A stretch of DNA of 64,000 nucleotides from Chromohalobacter sarecensis (GTDB lineage Bacteria > Pseudomonadota > Gammaproteobacteria > Pseudomonadales > Halomonadaceae), in NCBI RefSeq assembly GCF_023061135.1, contig NZ_JAKGAN010000005.1, forward strand, positions 124,001 through 188,000. Direction: 5' to 3'. A program made the translations under genes and the position numbers. Positions 48,956 through 59,915 of the stretch are shown one piece after another. Each line of letters opens with the position of its first letter. Position 1 is the first letter of the stretch. Under the pieces are notes generated by a model. That model was not told where the DNA came from and made no database searches. It saw only the letters and a list, made by a program, of their open reading frames with translations.

Positions 48956-49785
48956 AGCCCTCTCTCGTTAACACCGCCGAGCCGGCGACATACGCTCAGA
49001 TCTGGACATTCCGCACGCCGCGCGCCCGGCTGGCCTTATGGGTCGGCTGGCTGGCGCTGGTCGCGCTATTCGTCTATTGCTGGCAGGTCATGAACGCCGA
49101 GACGATGTGGGTGTTCGTGGCCGATGCGCCGACCCAGGCTGCCGATATCGGTTCGCGCATGTGGCCACCGAGCTTGAGTTATCTGCCCGAGCTGATGAAA
49201 CCACTGTGGGATACGCTCAATATCGCCACCCTGGGTACGCTGGGCGGGGTGATCATGGCGGTGCCGGTGGCCTTTCTCGCAGCGCGTAACACTACGCCCT
49301 CTGTGGCTTTGATCAGGCCGCTGGCGCTGTGGGTGATCGTCGCCTCGCGCTCGATCAATTCGCTGATCTGGGCCTTGTTGCTGGTGGCGATTATCGGCCC
49401 GGGGCTGCTTGCCGGCGTGGTGGCGATTGCGCTGCGCTCCATCGGCTTCGTCGGCAAGTTGCTTTACGAAGCCATCGAGGAAACCGATATCCGTCAGGTC
49501 GAGGCGGTCAGCGCCACAGGGGCGAGTGCCATGCAGCGGCTCAATTACGCCATCGTGCCGCAGATACTGCCGGCGTTCTGGGGTATCACCATGTTCCGCT
49601 GGGACATCAACATCCGCGAGAGCACCATTCTCGGCCTGGTCGGCGCTGGGGGTATCGGCCTCAAGTTGCAGTCGTCGATCAATGTGTTGGCCTGGCCGCA
49701 GGTGGCGACGATCCTACTGCTCATCCTGGGCACGGTGATCGTTAGCGAGTGGATTTCGGCCCGGGTGCGCCATGCCATTCTGTGA
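48952..49785 (+). CDS. phnE: phosphonate ABC transporter permease PhnE (second)
   Basis: A 277-residue permease paralogous to the preceding one, with LMKPLWDTLNIATLGTLGG, VPVAFLAARNTTPS, the EAA loop EAVSATGASAMQRLNYAIVP and WDINIRESTILGLVGAGG. ATG 48952 overlaps the stop of the first permease. Two distinct phnE genes in one operon are common in phosphonate and phosphite importers. No C-P lyase, phosphonatase or phosphite dehydrogenase gene follows in the window. Confidence 0.92.
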   Translation: MKPSLVNTAEPATYAQIWTFRTPRARLALWVGWLALVALFVYCWQVMNAETMWVFVADAPTQAADIGSRMWPPSLSYLPELMKPLWDTLNIATLGTLGGVIMAVPVAFLAARNTTPSVALIRPLALWVIVASRSINSLIWALLLVAIIGPGLLAGVVAIALRSIGFVGKLLYEAIEETDIRQVEAVSATGASAMQRLNYAIVPQILPAFWGITMFRWDINIRESTILGLVGAGGIGLKLQSSINVLAWPQVATILLLILGTVIVSEWISARVRHAIL

Positions 49786-49866
49786 TCGATGCGCCGTCGA
49801 CATGCGGCGTGCCCCGTGCATCTTGTCGAGCGGCGTAATATCCTTCTCCTCCTAAGGTCTAATCGA

Positions 49867-49980
49867 CGTCTTTCCGCCATGTTTGACAGGTAATTCGTCA
49901 GCGGAAAGCGTTCCCCTGTGCCAGCCAGGCTGGTGGTGTTCAATCCGACCGCCGTTGCCCGCGCGGGGCTTTCGCCCGCG
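49867..49980 (+). ncRNA. possible structured 5' leader of oxaloacetate decarboxylase gene
   Basis: Three hairpins lie in order before the GTG start at 50017: a 10-base-pair stem with one bulge (arms 49867-49877 and 49901-49910), a short CCAGC/GCTGG hairpin (49921-49933), and CGCGGG/CCCGCG (49962-49980). The intergenic stretch 49786-50016 holds no gene. No riboswitch family was recognised, and base-pairing was judged by eye only. Confidence 0.35.
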
Positions 49981-50016
49981 TGCCGTACGGCCGTCGCGTG
50001 ACAATAGGAGTCTTGA

Positions 50017-50880
50017 GTGGCAACTCCCTCGCAACACGATCTACGTAATGACTTCCGCGCCTTGCTGGCGTCCGACCAATGCTTTTTCACCGCCTCGGTC
50101 TTCGACCCGATGTCGGCGCGCATCGCTGCGGATCTGGGCTTCGAAGTGGGGATTCTGGGGGGCTCGGTGGCCTCGCTGCAGGTGCTGGCGGCGCCGGATT
50201 TCGCCTTGATCACGCTCAGCGAGTTCGTCGAGCAGGCGACCCGCATCGGCCGTGTGACGCGGCTGCCGGTGATCGCCGATGCCGATCATGGCTACGGCAA
50301 TGCGCTCAACGTCATGCGCACCATCACCGAGCTGGAGCGTGCCGGAGTGGCGGCATTGACCATCGAGGACACGCTACTGCCGGCGCAATACGGGCACAAG
50401 TCCACCGACTTGATTCCCCTCGACGAGGGCGTGGGCAAGATGCGCGCGGCCCTGGAGGCGCGTATTGACCCGGCGATGGCGATCATCGCGCGCACCAACG
50501 CCGGCCAGCTCGATGATGATGCCGCCGTCGAGCGCGTGTGTGCGTATCAGGCGGCGGGCGTGGATGCCATCTGCCTGGTGGGCGTGCGTGATTTCGAGCA
50601 TCTCGAGCGCCTCGCCGCGCCGCTAGACATTCCACTGATGCTGGTCACCTACGGCAACCCCGAGCTGCGCGATCGTGAGCGCCTGGCTGCGCTCGGTGTG
50701 CGCGTGGTGGTCAACGGCCACGCAGCCTACTTCGCCGCCATCAAAGCCACTTACGACTGCCTGCGCGAGCAGCGCGACATCGCCGCCAGCGAGCTGAGCG
50801 CGTCGCAGTTGTCTACGCGTTACTCTACGCTGGACGAGTATCGTGCCTGGGCGCGCGATTATATGGATGTGAAAGAGTAG
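50017..50880 (+). CDS. oxaloacetate decarboxylase, ICL/PEP mutase superfamily (PA4872 type)
   Basis: A 287-residue TIM-barrel enzyme closely resembling Pseudomonas PA4872, which decarboxylates oxaloacetate to pyruvate. Diagnostic segments are [54 protein letters not shown]-like AIIARTNAG and [18 protein letters not shown]. The start is GTG with AGGAG (50006-50010) six bases upstream. Its place after a phosphonate importer invites a phosphonopyruvate-type role, but the sequence fits the decarboxylase group much better. dgt follows after 22 bases, probably in the same transcript. Confidence 0.88.
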   Translation: MATPSQHDLRNDFRALLASDQCFFTASVFDPMSARIAADLGFEVGILGGSVASLQVLAAPDFALITLSEFVEQATRIGRVTRLPVIADADHGYGNALNVMRTITELERAGVAALTIEDTLLPAQYGHKSTDLIPLDEGVGKMRAALEARIDPAMAIIARTNAGQLDDDAAVERVCAYQAAGVDAICLVGVRDFEHLERLAAPLDIPLMLVTYGNPELRDRERLAALGVRVVVNGHAAYFAAIKATYDCLREQRDIAASELSASQLSTRYSTLDEYRAWARDYMDVKE

Positions 50881-50902
50881 GCCTCGACAACCGGAGAGTG
50901 CG

Positions 50903-52240
50903 ATGACCGCCATGCAATGGGAGCGCTTGCTCGACCCGATGCGTCTCAATGACAAGCACGGAGGCTCGCGCGAGGAGATCGGGCGCAGCCCGTTCCACAA
51001 GGATCATGACCGTATCGTCTTCGCCGGGTCGTTCCGGCGTCTGGGGCGCAAGACCCAGGTGCATCCGCTGACCGACAACGATCATATCCACACCCGCTTG
51101 ACGCATTCGTTGGAGGTGGGCTGCGTGGGACGCTCGCTGGGCATGATCGTCGGCGAGCAGTTGCGCGAGCGGTTGCCGGCCTGGATCACGCCCGCCGACT
51201 TGGGGGTCATCGTGCAGGCGGCTTGCCTGGGGCACGATATCGGCAATCCGCCGTTCGGTCATGCCGGCGAATATGCCATTCGCGACTGGTTCAAGCGCGC
51301 CGAGGCGGAGGGCAGCGGGCTATTGGCCGAGCTTTCGCCGGCCGAGCGCGAGGATCTGCTGACCTACGAGGGCAATGCCCAAGGGTTTCGCATCGTCACC
51401 CAGATCGAATACAACCAGTTCAATGGCGGCATGCGCCTGACCGCCGCCACGCTGGGCACGATGCTCAAGTATCCGTGGACGGTGGAGCGCGCCTCGCGGG
51501 CCGGCAAGTTCGGTTGTTATCAGTCGGAGCGCGAGCAATTAAGCGAGGTCGCCGAGCGTCTGGGCTTGTTGCCGCGTGGCGAAACTGCCTGGTGCCGGCA
51601 TCCGCTGGCGTATCTCGTCGAAGCCGCCGACGATATCTGCTATGCGCTGCTGGATCTCGAAGATGGCCTGGAGATGGGCATCCTGCGCTACGACGAAGTC
51701 GCCGAGGTGCTCATCCAGATCGCCGGGGGCACGCCGTCGGGCTATGACGATATGCGTGCTCGGGGCGTTTCTCAGCGTCGGCGTATCGCGGCCTTGCGCG
51801 GCGCGGCGATGGAGCGTGCGGTGAACGATGTCGCGGCGGTGTTCGTGCAGCATGAAAGTGCGCTGCTGAATGGCACGCTGGAGGGCGACCTGCTCGAGTT
51901 GTGTCATCCCGATCTGGGCTGGGGAGTAGGTACGGCCAAGCAGATCGCCCGTGAGCGTATCTTCCAGAACGAGCGCAAGGCCAAGCTGGAAATCGGCGCC
52001 TATACGACGCTGGGCATCCTCCTCGAAGCCTTTATCGGCGCGGCGTATGAGTTACATCACAGCGGCGAATCGTCCTTCAAGCATCAGCGCGTACTGGCGT
52101 TGATCGGCGAGAACACGCCCAAGCCGTCGTGGTCGCTCTACGCCAGCTATCGGCGCATGCTCGACTTCATCGGCGGCATGACCGACCACTACGCCGTCGA
52201 TCTCGCCCAAGAGATGGGCGGCCGACTGCGCGGCGAGTGA
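50903..52240 (+). CDS. dgt: deoxyguanosinetriphosphate triphosphohydrolase-like protein
   Basis: A 445-residue HD-domain enzyme that splits dNTPs, classically dGTP, to deoxynucleoside and triphosphate. The HD metal site is seen as HTRLTHSLEV, CLGHDIGNPPFGHAGE and the later Asp of EAADDICYALLDLEDG. The N-terminal RSPFHKDHDRIVFAGSFRRL is family-typical. The length suits the type 1/2 dGTPase subgroup found in pseudomonads. GGAGAG precedes the ATG. Confidence 0.88.
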   Translation: MTAMQWERLLDPMRLNDKHGGSREEIGRSPFHKDHDRIVFAGSFRRLGRKTQVHPLTDNDHIHTRLTHSLEVGCVGRSLGMIVGEQLRERLPAWITPADLGVIVQAACLGHDIGNPPFGHAGEYAIRDWFKRAEAEGSGLLAELSPAEREDLLTYEGNAQGFRIVTQIEYNQFNGGMRLTAATLGTMLKYPWTVERASRAGKFGCYQSEREQLSEVAERLGLLPRGETAWCRHPLAYLVEAADDICYALLDLEDGLEMGILRYDEVAEVLIQIAGGTPSGYDDMRARGVSQRRRIAALRGAAMERAVNDVAAVFVQHESALLNGTLEGDLLELCHPDLGWGVGTAKQIARERIFQNERKAKLEIGAYTTLGILLEAFIGAAYELHHSGESSFKHQRVLALIGENTPKPSWSLYASYRRMLDFIGGMTDHYAVDLAQEMGGRLRGE

Positions 52241-52270
52241 CGCGCTCGCCACTCGCCATGCGTTGCGGGT

Positions 52271-53203
52271 TTACGGCGAGGTGCTACGCAGGCGCTCGGC
52301 CAGCCAGGCACGAGTGCCGCTGTGCCCTTCGCGCTCGGCGCGTTCGGCCAGTTGCATGGCCAGCTCGATGTCGTCGGCCTTGAGGGCGGCGTCGATCATC
52401 CGCCGGTAGTCGAAGTCGGGTGCGGAGGCATTGTCGCTATCGCCGCTTGACGGAGATGCCTGTTTATCGCGCGAAGGCGCAGTGCCGGTATCCGCCGTTG
52501 CACTGTTGGTATGCGAGCGCGTGCCGAGGATCGGCGTCAGCAGGCCGCCGCCGCTCTCGCGGGATTCGCTTTCCAAGGTGACGTTGCCGGTGGCGGTGTG
52601 CTCGGCGATGGGGTCGGGGCCCGGGGGAAGCGCGAGACCGCGCACGCGGGCATAGACTTTTTCCGCGCTCTCATACTGCGTCGTGCCCTGACGCGCGGCA
52701 TCGTTACTGTAGACCACCAGGTAGGCGGCATCGGGGCCAGGGGTGATGTCGAAGGAGGCACCCAGACGTGCACCGGCGAAACCGTTGGGACTGAGATAGT
52801 CGAATTTATCGCTTGCGACGCGCTGGGTGGGCTGAAAATCCTCATCGAGGACCAGCACGGTCGGGGCGAAGACCTGATCATTGGCGATGGTGCTGGTGAG
52901 TTTGAACGTCAGCGGCTCTCGCGTGGGTGGTAACTCGAACGCCTGGAAGTAGCTGGCCCCGTCCTCGAAACGGTGCATCGGGGCCTTTTTATTGAGCGTT
53001 AATGACTGTGACTCGCCGACCGCCAATGACTGATACGGCAAGGCGGCAAGCGAGTCGCAGCAGTCCGTAGCGCGATCGAGCGCTTGCTGGCTCTGCTTGG
53101 CTGGCGTCACGGAAGCGTCGTCGTGGGGAACCAGTGAGGCGCAGCCCGCCAAGCTGGTAAGTGCCAGTCCCGAGAGCAGGACGGCGAGAGGACGTTGTGG
53201 CAT
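52271..53203 (-). CDS. malM: MalM-like maltose operon lipoprotein
   Basis: A 310-residue protein with a lipoprotein signal (LSGLALTSLAGC, Cys at about 21). Residues 45-200 form the MalM domain (PMHRFEDGASYFQAFELPP, LNKKAP). A Ser/Asp-rich low-complexity linker at 225-265 precedes a helical C-terminus (RRMIDAALKADDIELAMQLA) not present in all MalM proteins. It lies downstream of lamB on the same strand, as in malK-lamB-malM. Its function in the periplasm is unknown. Confidence 0.82.
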   Translation of the reverse strand: MPQRPLAVLLSGLALTSLAGCASLVPHDDASVTPAKQSQQALDRATDCCDSLAALPYQSLAVGESQSLTLNKKAPMHRFEDGASYFQAFELPPTREPLTFKLTSTIANDQVFAPTVLVLDEDFQPTQRVASDKFDYLSPNGFAGARLGASFDITPGPDAAYLVVYSNDAARQGTTQYESAEKVYARVRGLALPPGPDPIAEHTATGNVTLESESRESGGGLLTPILGTRSHTNSATADTGTAPSRDKQASPSSGDSDNASAPDFDYRRMIDAALKADDIELAMQLAERAEREGHSGTRAWLAERLRSTSP

Positions 53204-53223
53204 GCGATGAACTCCCGAGTGCG

Positions 53224-53254
53224 AAAACGGCCCCGTTGCCGATGCAACGGAGCC
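53224..53254 (-). terminator. terminator or attenuator between lamB and malM
   Basis: On the minus strand GGCTCCGTTG/CAACGGGGCC forms a 10-base stem (one G-T pair) with a six-base loop at 53229-53254, followed by GTTTTCG. It lies between the lamB stop (53314) and malM start (53203) and may reduce malM expression. Confidence 0.6.
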
Positions 53255-53313
53255 TCAAGGATCGAAACAGCTAGACTAGCTTGGGCAATGGGCGGTAGCC
53301 GCCCGCCGTGCGA

Positions 53314-55274
<1,961 letters not shown>

Positions 55275-56903
55275 GTGAGCGAGTTTACCTGGCTGGATAG
55301 CGTCGTCTTGGTGGTGTATATCCTGCTCGTGGCGCTGATCGGCGCGCGCTTCGGGCGCTCTCAGGCGAGTACCCAGGATTATTTCCTCGGCGGGCGGCGC
55401 ATTCCCAGTTGGGCGATCGGGTTATCGGTGATGGCGACTCAGGCCAGCGCGATTACCTTCATCGGCGCGCCAGGATGGGGCTTCGACGGTGGCCTGGAGC
55501 GTCTGGTGACGTTCATCAACGTACCGCTAGCGATGGCGGTATTGATCGTGTTGCTCGTGCCGGTATTCCACCGTGCGGGGATCTACAGCATCTACGAGTT
55601 GCTTGAACGGCGCTTCGGTCCGGCCACGCGCAGTGTCAGCGCCGGGTTGTTCTTGATCGCACGCGGGCTGGCTACCGGCGTAGTGCTGTATGCGCCGGCG
55701 CTGGTGCTCTCGGTGGTGACTGGCTGGAGCGTGAATCTGACCATCGTGGTGATGGCAGTGCTGGCGGTGAGTTACACGGTGCTGGGTGGCATCAGTGCCG
55801 TTATCTGGACCGACGTAATCCAGATGTTCGTGCTCTGGCTCGGCGCCCTGGTCAGCATGGGCTTGATGGTGGCCAGCCTGCCCGGGGGCTGGAGCGATGT
55901 ATTTGCCTTCGGCGCCTCGCACGGCATGTTCAATACCCTCGATCTTTCGCTCGACCCGAGTGTCACTTATTCGCTTTGGGCAGGGCTCTTCGGTGGCATC
56001 TTCCTGCATATCGCCTATTTCGGCACCGATCAAAGCCAGATTCAGCGAGTATTGACCAGCCCCGACGTTCCGCAAGGCCAGCGTTCGCTGTTGATCGGCG
56101 GCTACCTGCTGGTGCCGCAGATGCTGCTGTTCCTGTTCATCGGGGTGATGTTGGCGACTTACTACGACCAGCATGGCCTCACCGCGCCCGAGAACCTCAA
56201 CGAGCTATTCCCACGCTATGTGGTCAGCGCTTTTCCGCCCGGCTTGGCGGGCCTGGTGATGGCGGGGGTCTTCGCTGCGGCGATGTCGAGTCTCGATTCG
56301 GCCCTCAATTCGCTCTCGGCGGTCAGCGTGCGCGATTTCTATACCCGCTACATCAAACCCGAGGCCAGCGAGGCCCATTATCTCAAGGCGTCGCGTTGGG
56401 CAACGGTCTTCTGGGGGCTCTATGCGACGGTCTTCGCCTTCTTCGCGGGCAACCTGGGGCCGGTGATCGAGGCGGTCAATCGCATCGGATCGTGGTTTTA
56501 CGGCGCTTTGTTGGGGACTTTCCTGCTGGCCATCCTCAGTCATCGTACCAACGCTAGAGGCGCGTTGAGCGGGCTGCTATTGGGGATGTTCGCCGTGTGG
56601 GGCGTCGAAAGCCTTGGCGACATTTCATGGCTCTATAATAACCTCGTTGGCGTGGTGGTCTCGCTCGGCGTGGGCTATCTCGTCAGCTTGACAGCACCTG
56701 CGCCGAGTGCCGCGCAACTCAGCGACGTGGTCATCGAGGAAACCGCACCGGACATGCAGGCACTGCTGTCGACACGCGCCGGCAATGCGCGACCGGTCAC
56801 CGCAGTGGCACGCGTGACACGCCGCCGCTGCCTGGGATTGATGGCATGGTTCTGCGTACTGTTGGCGGGATTGGTGCTATTGCAGGTATGGGCCAATGCA
56901 TGA
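55275..56903 (+). CDS. sodium:solute symporter family transporter
   Basis: A 542-residue SSS-family carrier with about 13-14 helices. Features are YFLGGRRIPSWAIGLSVMAT near the start, TDVIQMFVLWLGAL, and FGTDQSQIQRVLTS followed by AAMSSLDSALNSLSAVSVRD, the sodium-site motif. The sequence is nearer the sugar/inositol branch than PutP, and the divergent maltoporin hints at a sugar. The start is GTG 55275. The C-terminal 60 residues include a soluble Arg-rich stretch before a final helix. Confidence 0.85.
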   Translation: MSEFTWLDSVVLVVYILLVALIGARFGRSQASTQDYFLGGRRIPSWAIGLSVMATQASAITFIGAPGWGFDGGLERLVTFINVPLAMAVLIVLLVPVFHRAGIYSIYELLERRFGPATRSVSAGLFLIARGLATGVVLYAPALVLSVVTGWSVNLTIVVMAVLAVSYTVLGGISAVIWTDVIQMFVLWLGALVSMGLMVASLPGGWSDVFAFGASHGMFNTLDLSLDPSVTYSLWAGLFGGIFLHIAYFGTDQSQIQRVLTSPDVPQGQRSLLIGGYLLVPQMLLFLFIGVMLATYYDQHGLTAPENLNELFPRYVVSAFPPGLAGLVMAGVFAAAMSSLDSALNSLSAVSVRDFYTRYIKPEASEAHYLKASRWATVFWGLYATVFAFFAGNLGPVIEAVNRIGSWFYGALLGTFLLAILSHRTNARGALSGLLLGMFAVWGVESLGDISWLYNNLVGVVVSLGVGYLVSLTAPAPSAAQLSDVVIEETAPDMQALLSTRAGNARPVTAVARVTRRRCLGLMAWFCVLLAGLVLLQVWANA

Positions 56904-57441
56904 GGCGCACTCCGCACCACTAAGCTTGCCATGGCGTCTCGACGAGGATAGGGCCATGCCCCGCTTGCGTCGCCTGGGGGCAGAGACCTTCGAAGCGGCC
57001 AGCCTCATGCTGTGGGCGCATGCCTTGGGGCGCGATGCGCGCGATAACCCCGCTGGATGGCTTTTATGTCATCCGCGAGCGCGACGCGCGCTGCTCTGGC
57101 CGCAGTCGCTCTCGCAGGCGCACGAGGCTGAGGTATCGACGGCGTCGCTGCGGTTGGCTGCGGCGTCTCCGCCCTCGGCGGAGGCGGTGACGCGGTTATG
57201 GTTCTGGGAGCGCATGGTGGCACGACGGCACTGGCGCGTGGCGCTACGCGAGGTGCCGCCGCGTGCAGTGATTCTGCCCGTATGGTTAGGGTATGTCGGG
57301 CGCGGGGCCAAGGCCGGAGGCCGCCATCGTCTGGTGGTACTCAGTGGGTTGTCCGGCGAGCCGTTGCCCGTGCTTAAGAGTGCGGTGCTGTGGGAACTAG
57401 GACAGTTGGCCGGCGCGCGCGAAAGCGACGCCTCGGCCTGA
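56896..57441 (+). CDS. hypothetical protein downstream of symporter
   Basis: A 181-residue protein of no recognised family. It begins eight bases inside the symporter gene, so the two are probably co-translated. The sequence is Ala/Arg/Leu-rich and soluble with scattered Trp (LWFWERMVARRHWRV) and a beta-like centre (RAVILPVWLGYVGRG). No membrane helix or motif is evident. A later in-frame ATG at about 56956 is an alternative start. Confidence 0.6.
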   Translation: MHEAHSAPLSLPWRLDEDRAMPRLRRLGAETFEAASLMLWAHALGRDARDNPAGWLLCHPRARRALLWPQSLSQAHEAEVSTASLRLAAASPPSAEAVTRLWFWERMVARRHWRVALREVPPRAVILPVWLGYVGRGAKAGGRHRLVVLSGLSGEPLPVLKSAVLWELGQLAGARESDASA

Positions 57442-57446
57442 GTCGT

Positions 57447-58370
57447 TCAAGGGGTGGCGCGAGAGGACGTGTCGCGAGGTTCGCTGCGCTTCACCCGCTG
57501 ATCGAGTGCCTGCACCACGCGTTGGTGTGCGTCGTCATTCATGGGCTTGAGCGGAGTACCGTCGAGCAGGGCGGCGAGTCCTTCACCGTTGACGACCATT
57601 AGCCCGTTGGGGGCTTTCTCGATCTTTATCTCCCAGCCGGGCAGGACCAGTACGCCTTGCACGGCGATATCGCCCAGAGATTGGCGGGTCAGCCATTGGC
57701 GGCACCAGCTCGCGGCCATCCGTGTGTGTGCCAGGGATTGACGTTCGCGCCAGCCGGGAAAGCGCAGGCGTTGCCCGGCTACCGTTACTTGGGTGCGGGC
57801 CTCGCCCATGATATCCAACGGCGGCGTCCGGGCGCTTACCTCGACCACGAAGACCCCATGCGGGGTGACCACGACATGGTCGATGGCGACGCTGTCGGTG
57901 GGCACATCATGGAACACGAAGTAGGGGTGCGCTTCTGGGCGGATCAAGCGCTCCAGCTCTTGGCCCACGGCCAGCTCGCAGGCCAGGCCCAGTTTGAGGC
58001 GGCGAATGCGCTGTACGTCGTGAATCAAGCGAAAGCACAGCACCAACGCCAGCAAGGTGGTCAAAAGCCCGTAAAGCGCCCATTCCAGCCAACTATGATG
58101 ATTGGCGAACAGCATGCGCCCCATGCCGTAGACCAAAGGCGCCAGGGTGATGATGGGCCCCAGCGCGCCATCCAGGAAGAGCGCGGCATAAGCGCGGTCG
58201 AGTCGATTGCGTAGCGATTGCGCGGGCTCGCGCAGTGTGCGCCCATCATAGGGCGATACCAGCGCCCCGTCTTCCAGGTGGCGCAGTGCCAGCACCACGA
58301 GCGCGGTGGCGCCGAGCGGGGCGAGAAAAATGATCGGCAGTACGTATTCCAGCCAAGCCATCACGGTCAT
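57447..58370 (-). CDS. membrane protein with NERD domain
   Basis: A 307-residue protein with helices at about residues 8-28, 68-85 and 93-112, followed by a nuclease-related (NERD) domain from about 125 to 240 (ELAVGQELERLI, SVAIDHVVVTPHGVFVVEVS). The canonical Glu-X-Lys of the nuclease core reads Glu-Val-Ser, so the catalytic Lys is absent. Membrane-tethered NERD proteins of this layout are widespread and uncharacterised. The gene converges with the hypothetical gene before it. Confidence 0.8.
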   Translation of the reverse strand: MTVMAWLEYVLPIIFLAPLGATALVVLALRHLEDGALVSPYDGRTLREPAQSLRNRLDRAYAALFLDGALGPIITLAPLVYGMGRMLFANHHSWLEWALYGLLTTLLALVLCFRLIHDVQRIRRLKLGLACELAVGQELERLIRPEAHPYFVFHDVPTDSVAIDHVVVTPHGVFVVEVSARTPPLDIMGEARTQVTVAGQRLRFPGWRERQSLAHTRMAASWCRQWLTRQSLGDIAVQGVLVLPGWEIKIEKAPNGLMVVNGEGLAALLDGTPLKPMNDDAHQRVVQALDQRVKRSEPRDTSSRATP

Positions 58371-58509
58371 CCTGGTCGAGAACGTGTTACATGAACGCCC
58401 ATTCTAGCTAGCTTACCGGGGATCGGCGATGCCGAAGCGCGATGGGCGCTTGTCGCGAGGCAGGATGCCAGTTGTATCATGGAGCATCGGCTTTGCTTGG
58501 GAGATCACG

Positions 58510-59412
58510 ATGTCCGATTCCTCCACGTCGTCATTGGCGACCTTTTTTTCCCGTCATTCGCGGTTGTTCGTGCTCACCGGCGCCGGGATGAGTACCGATA
58601 GCGGAATCCCCGATTATCGTGATGAGCAGGGTGCCTGGAAACGCTCGCCGCCGATGACGCATCAAACGTTCATGCACAGCGACATCGCACGACGCCGCTA
58701 CTGGGCGCGTAGCCTGGTGGGGTTCCAGGCGCTCTCCGAGGCGCGGCCGGGGCGTGGGCATTACGCGTTGGCCGCGCTGGAGCGTGCCGGACGCATTGAG
58801 CAGCTGGTGACGCAAAATGTCGATGGGCTTCACCAGCGCGCTGGGTCGCGACGCGTTATCGACCTGCACGGCCAGGCCGATGTGGTGCGCTGCATGCGCT
58901 GCGGCGCGACCCAGATGCGCCATGCCGTACACGCTGCCTTGGCACGTCTCAATCCCCAGTGGACGGGTCTGGAAGCGAGCGTTGGGCCGGATGGCGATGC
59001 CGACCTGGTGCATGATGACTTCGGCGATTTCGCGTTGTTGTCCTGCGCGCGTTGCGGCGACGGCATCTTCAAGCCCGATGTGGTGTTCTTCGGCGATAGT
59101 GTGCCACGCCCCCGTGTGGACGCGGCCTTCGCTGCCCTTGAGCGTGCCGATGCGATGCTGGTGGTAGGCTCGTCGCTGATGGTTTATTCGGGCTATCGCT
59201 TTGCGCGCCGCGCGGCGGAGTTGGGCAAGCCGATGGCCTGCATCAACGTGGGGCGTACGCGCGCCGACGACTTGTTTAGCCTCAAGGTCGAAGCCTCGGC
59301 GGGCGAGACGCTGGAGGCTGCGCTGCAAAACATGACCGCGACGACTGCCGATGGAGTGACGTCCCAAGCTCCGGTTGCTGGCGTCTGGCCCTCGTCAGGC
59401 GTTCGACCTTGA
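58510..59412 (+). CDS. sirtuin NAD-dependent protein deacylase
   Basis: A 300-residue SIR2-family enzyme. NAD-binding motifs are VLTGAGMSTDSGIPDYRDE and TQNVDGLHQRAGS, the catalytic His is in DLHGQADVV, and two CxxC pairs (CMRCGA and CARCGDGIFKPDVVFFG) hold zinc. The form with PDYRDEQGAW matches the bacterial class II/SIRT4-like group, some of which act on lipoyl or acyl groups. ATG 58510 is selected since the Rossmann fold starts shortly after it. No operon partner is visible. Confidence 0.9.
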   Translation: MSDSSTSSLATFFSRHSRLFVLTGAGMSTDSGIPDYRDEQGAWKRSPPMTHQTFMHSDIARRRYWARSLVGFQALSEARPGRGHYALAALERAGRIEQLVTQNVDGLHQRAGSRRVIDLHGQADVVRCMRCGATQMRHAVHAALARLNPQWTGLEASVGPDGDADLVHDDFGDFALLSCARCGDGIFKPDVVFFGDSVPRPRVDAAFAALERADAMLVVGSSLMVYSGYRFARRAAELGKPMACINVGRTRADDLFSLKVEASAGETLEAALQNMTATTADGVTSQAPVAGVWPSSGVRP

Positions 59413-59462
59413 GTCTATCGTGCGCTACTTGGCGGCATTGGCTGTCTTCGCGCGTTCACTCA

Positions 59463-59870
59463 CTAAGGTGAAGCGGGCTCCAGCGTCACGGTCGGTATCT
59501 CGCCAGTCTCGCCGTTGAAGACGTCGACACGCTCGCGGTTGAGGTGTGTCAGTCGCCCTTGATCGCGCACCTCGGCCTGCAAGACGTAGCTATGCGCTGC
59601 CTCGATGGCGCTGTCGTCGTATTGCAGCGTGACCTCGGTCGTAGGAGTGTCGATACGCGTGTAGCGGCTTTCCGCTATGGTGGCGTTGTCGTCGCTATCC
59701 TTCAGCGTGACATTGAGGATGGCATCGTCCGACAGCTCGGGCGGTTGAGCGAAGGTGACCCGGGCATCGAGCGTATTGAAATCAGGGCCACTGGCACAGC
59801 CCGCGAGGCCGAGCAGCAACAAGCCGGTGAATACGGCATGCAGGCCACGTGGAAAATTAGGCAAGGACAT
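59463..59870 (-). CDS. YbaY-like lipoprotein
   Basis: A 135-residue exported protein. The signal ends in a lipobox (LLLLGLAGCA, Cys at 25). The remaining 110 residues are a beta-sandwich of the YbaY/YscW type (ARVTFAQPPELSDDAILNVTL and SYVLQAEVRDQGRLTH). Function is unknown in the family. It shares strand with the following YciH-type gene but has its own ribosome site. Confidence 0.78.
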   Translation of the reverse strand: MSLPNFPRGLHAVFTGLLLLGLAGCASGPDFNTLDARVTFAQPPELSDDAILNVTLKDSDDNATIAESRYTRIDTPTTEVTLQYDDSAIEAAHSYVLQAEVRDQGRLTHLNRERVDVFNGETGEIPTVTLEPASP

Positions 59871-59915
59871 GAGGGCCTCCTCGCACAGGTAAAGGGAAAG
59901 CAGCCGACGAGGCGT

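Noticed and set aside
50017-50880. Phosphonopyruvate hydrolase or PEP mutase instead of oxaloacetate decarboxylase
   Set aside because: Position beside phn genes suggested it, but the sequence is far closer to PA4872-type decarboxylase throughout.
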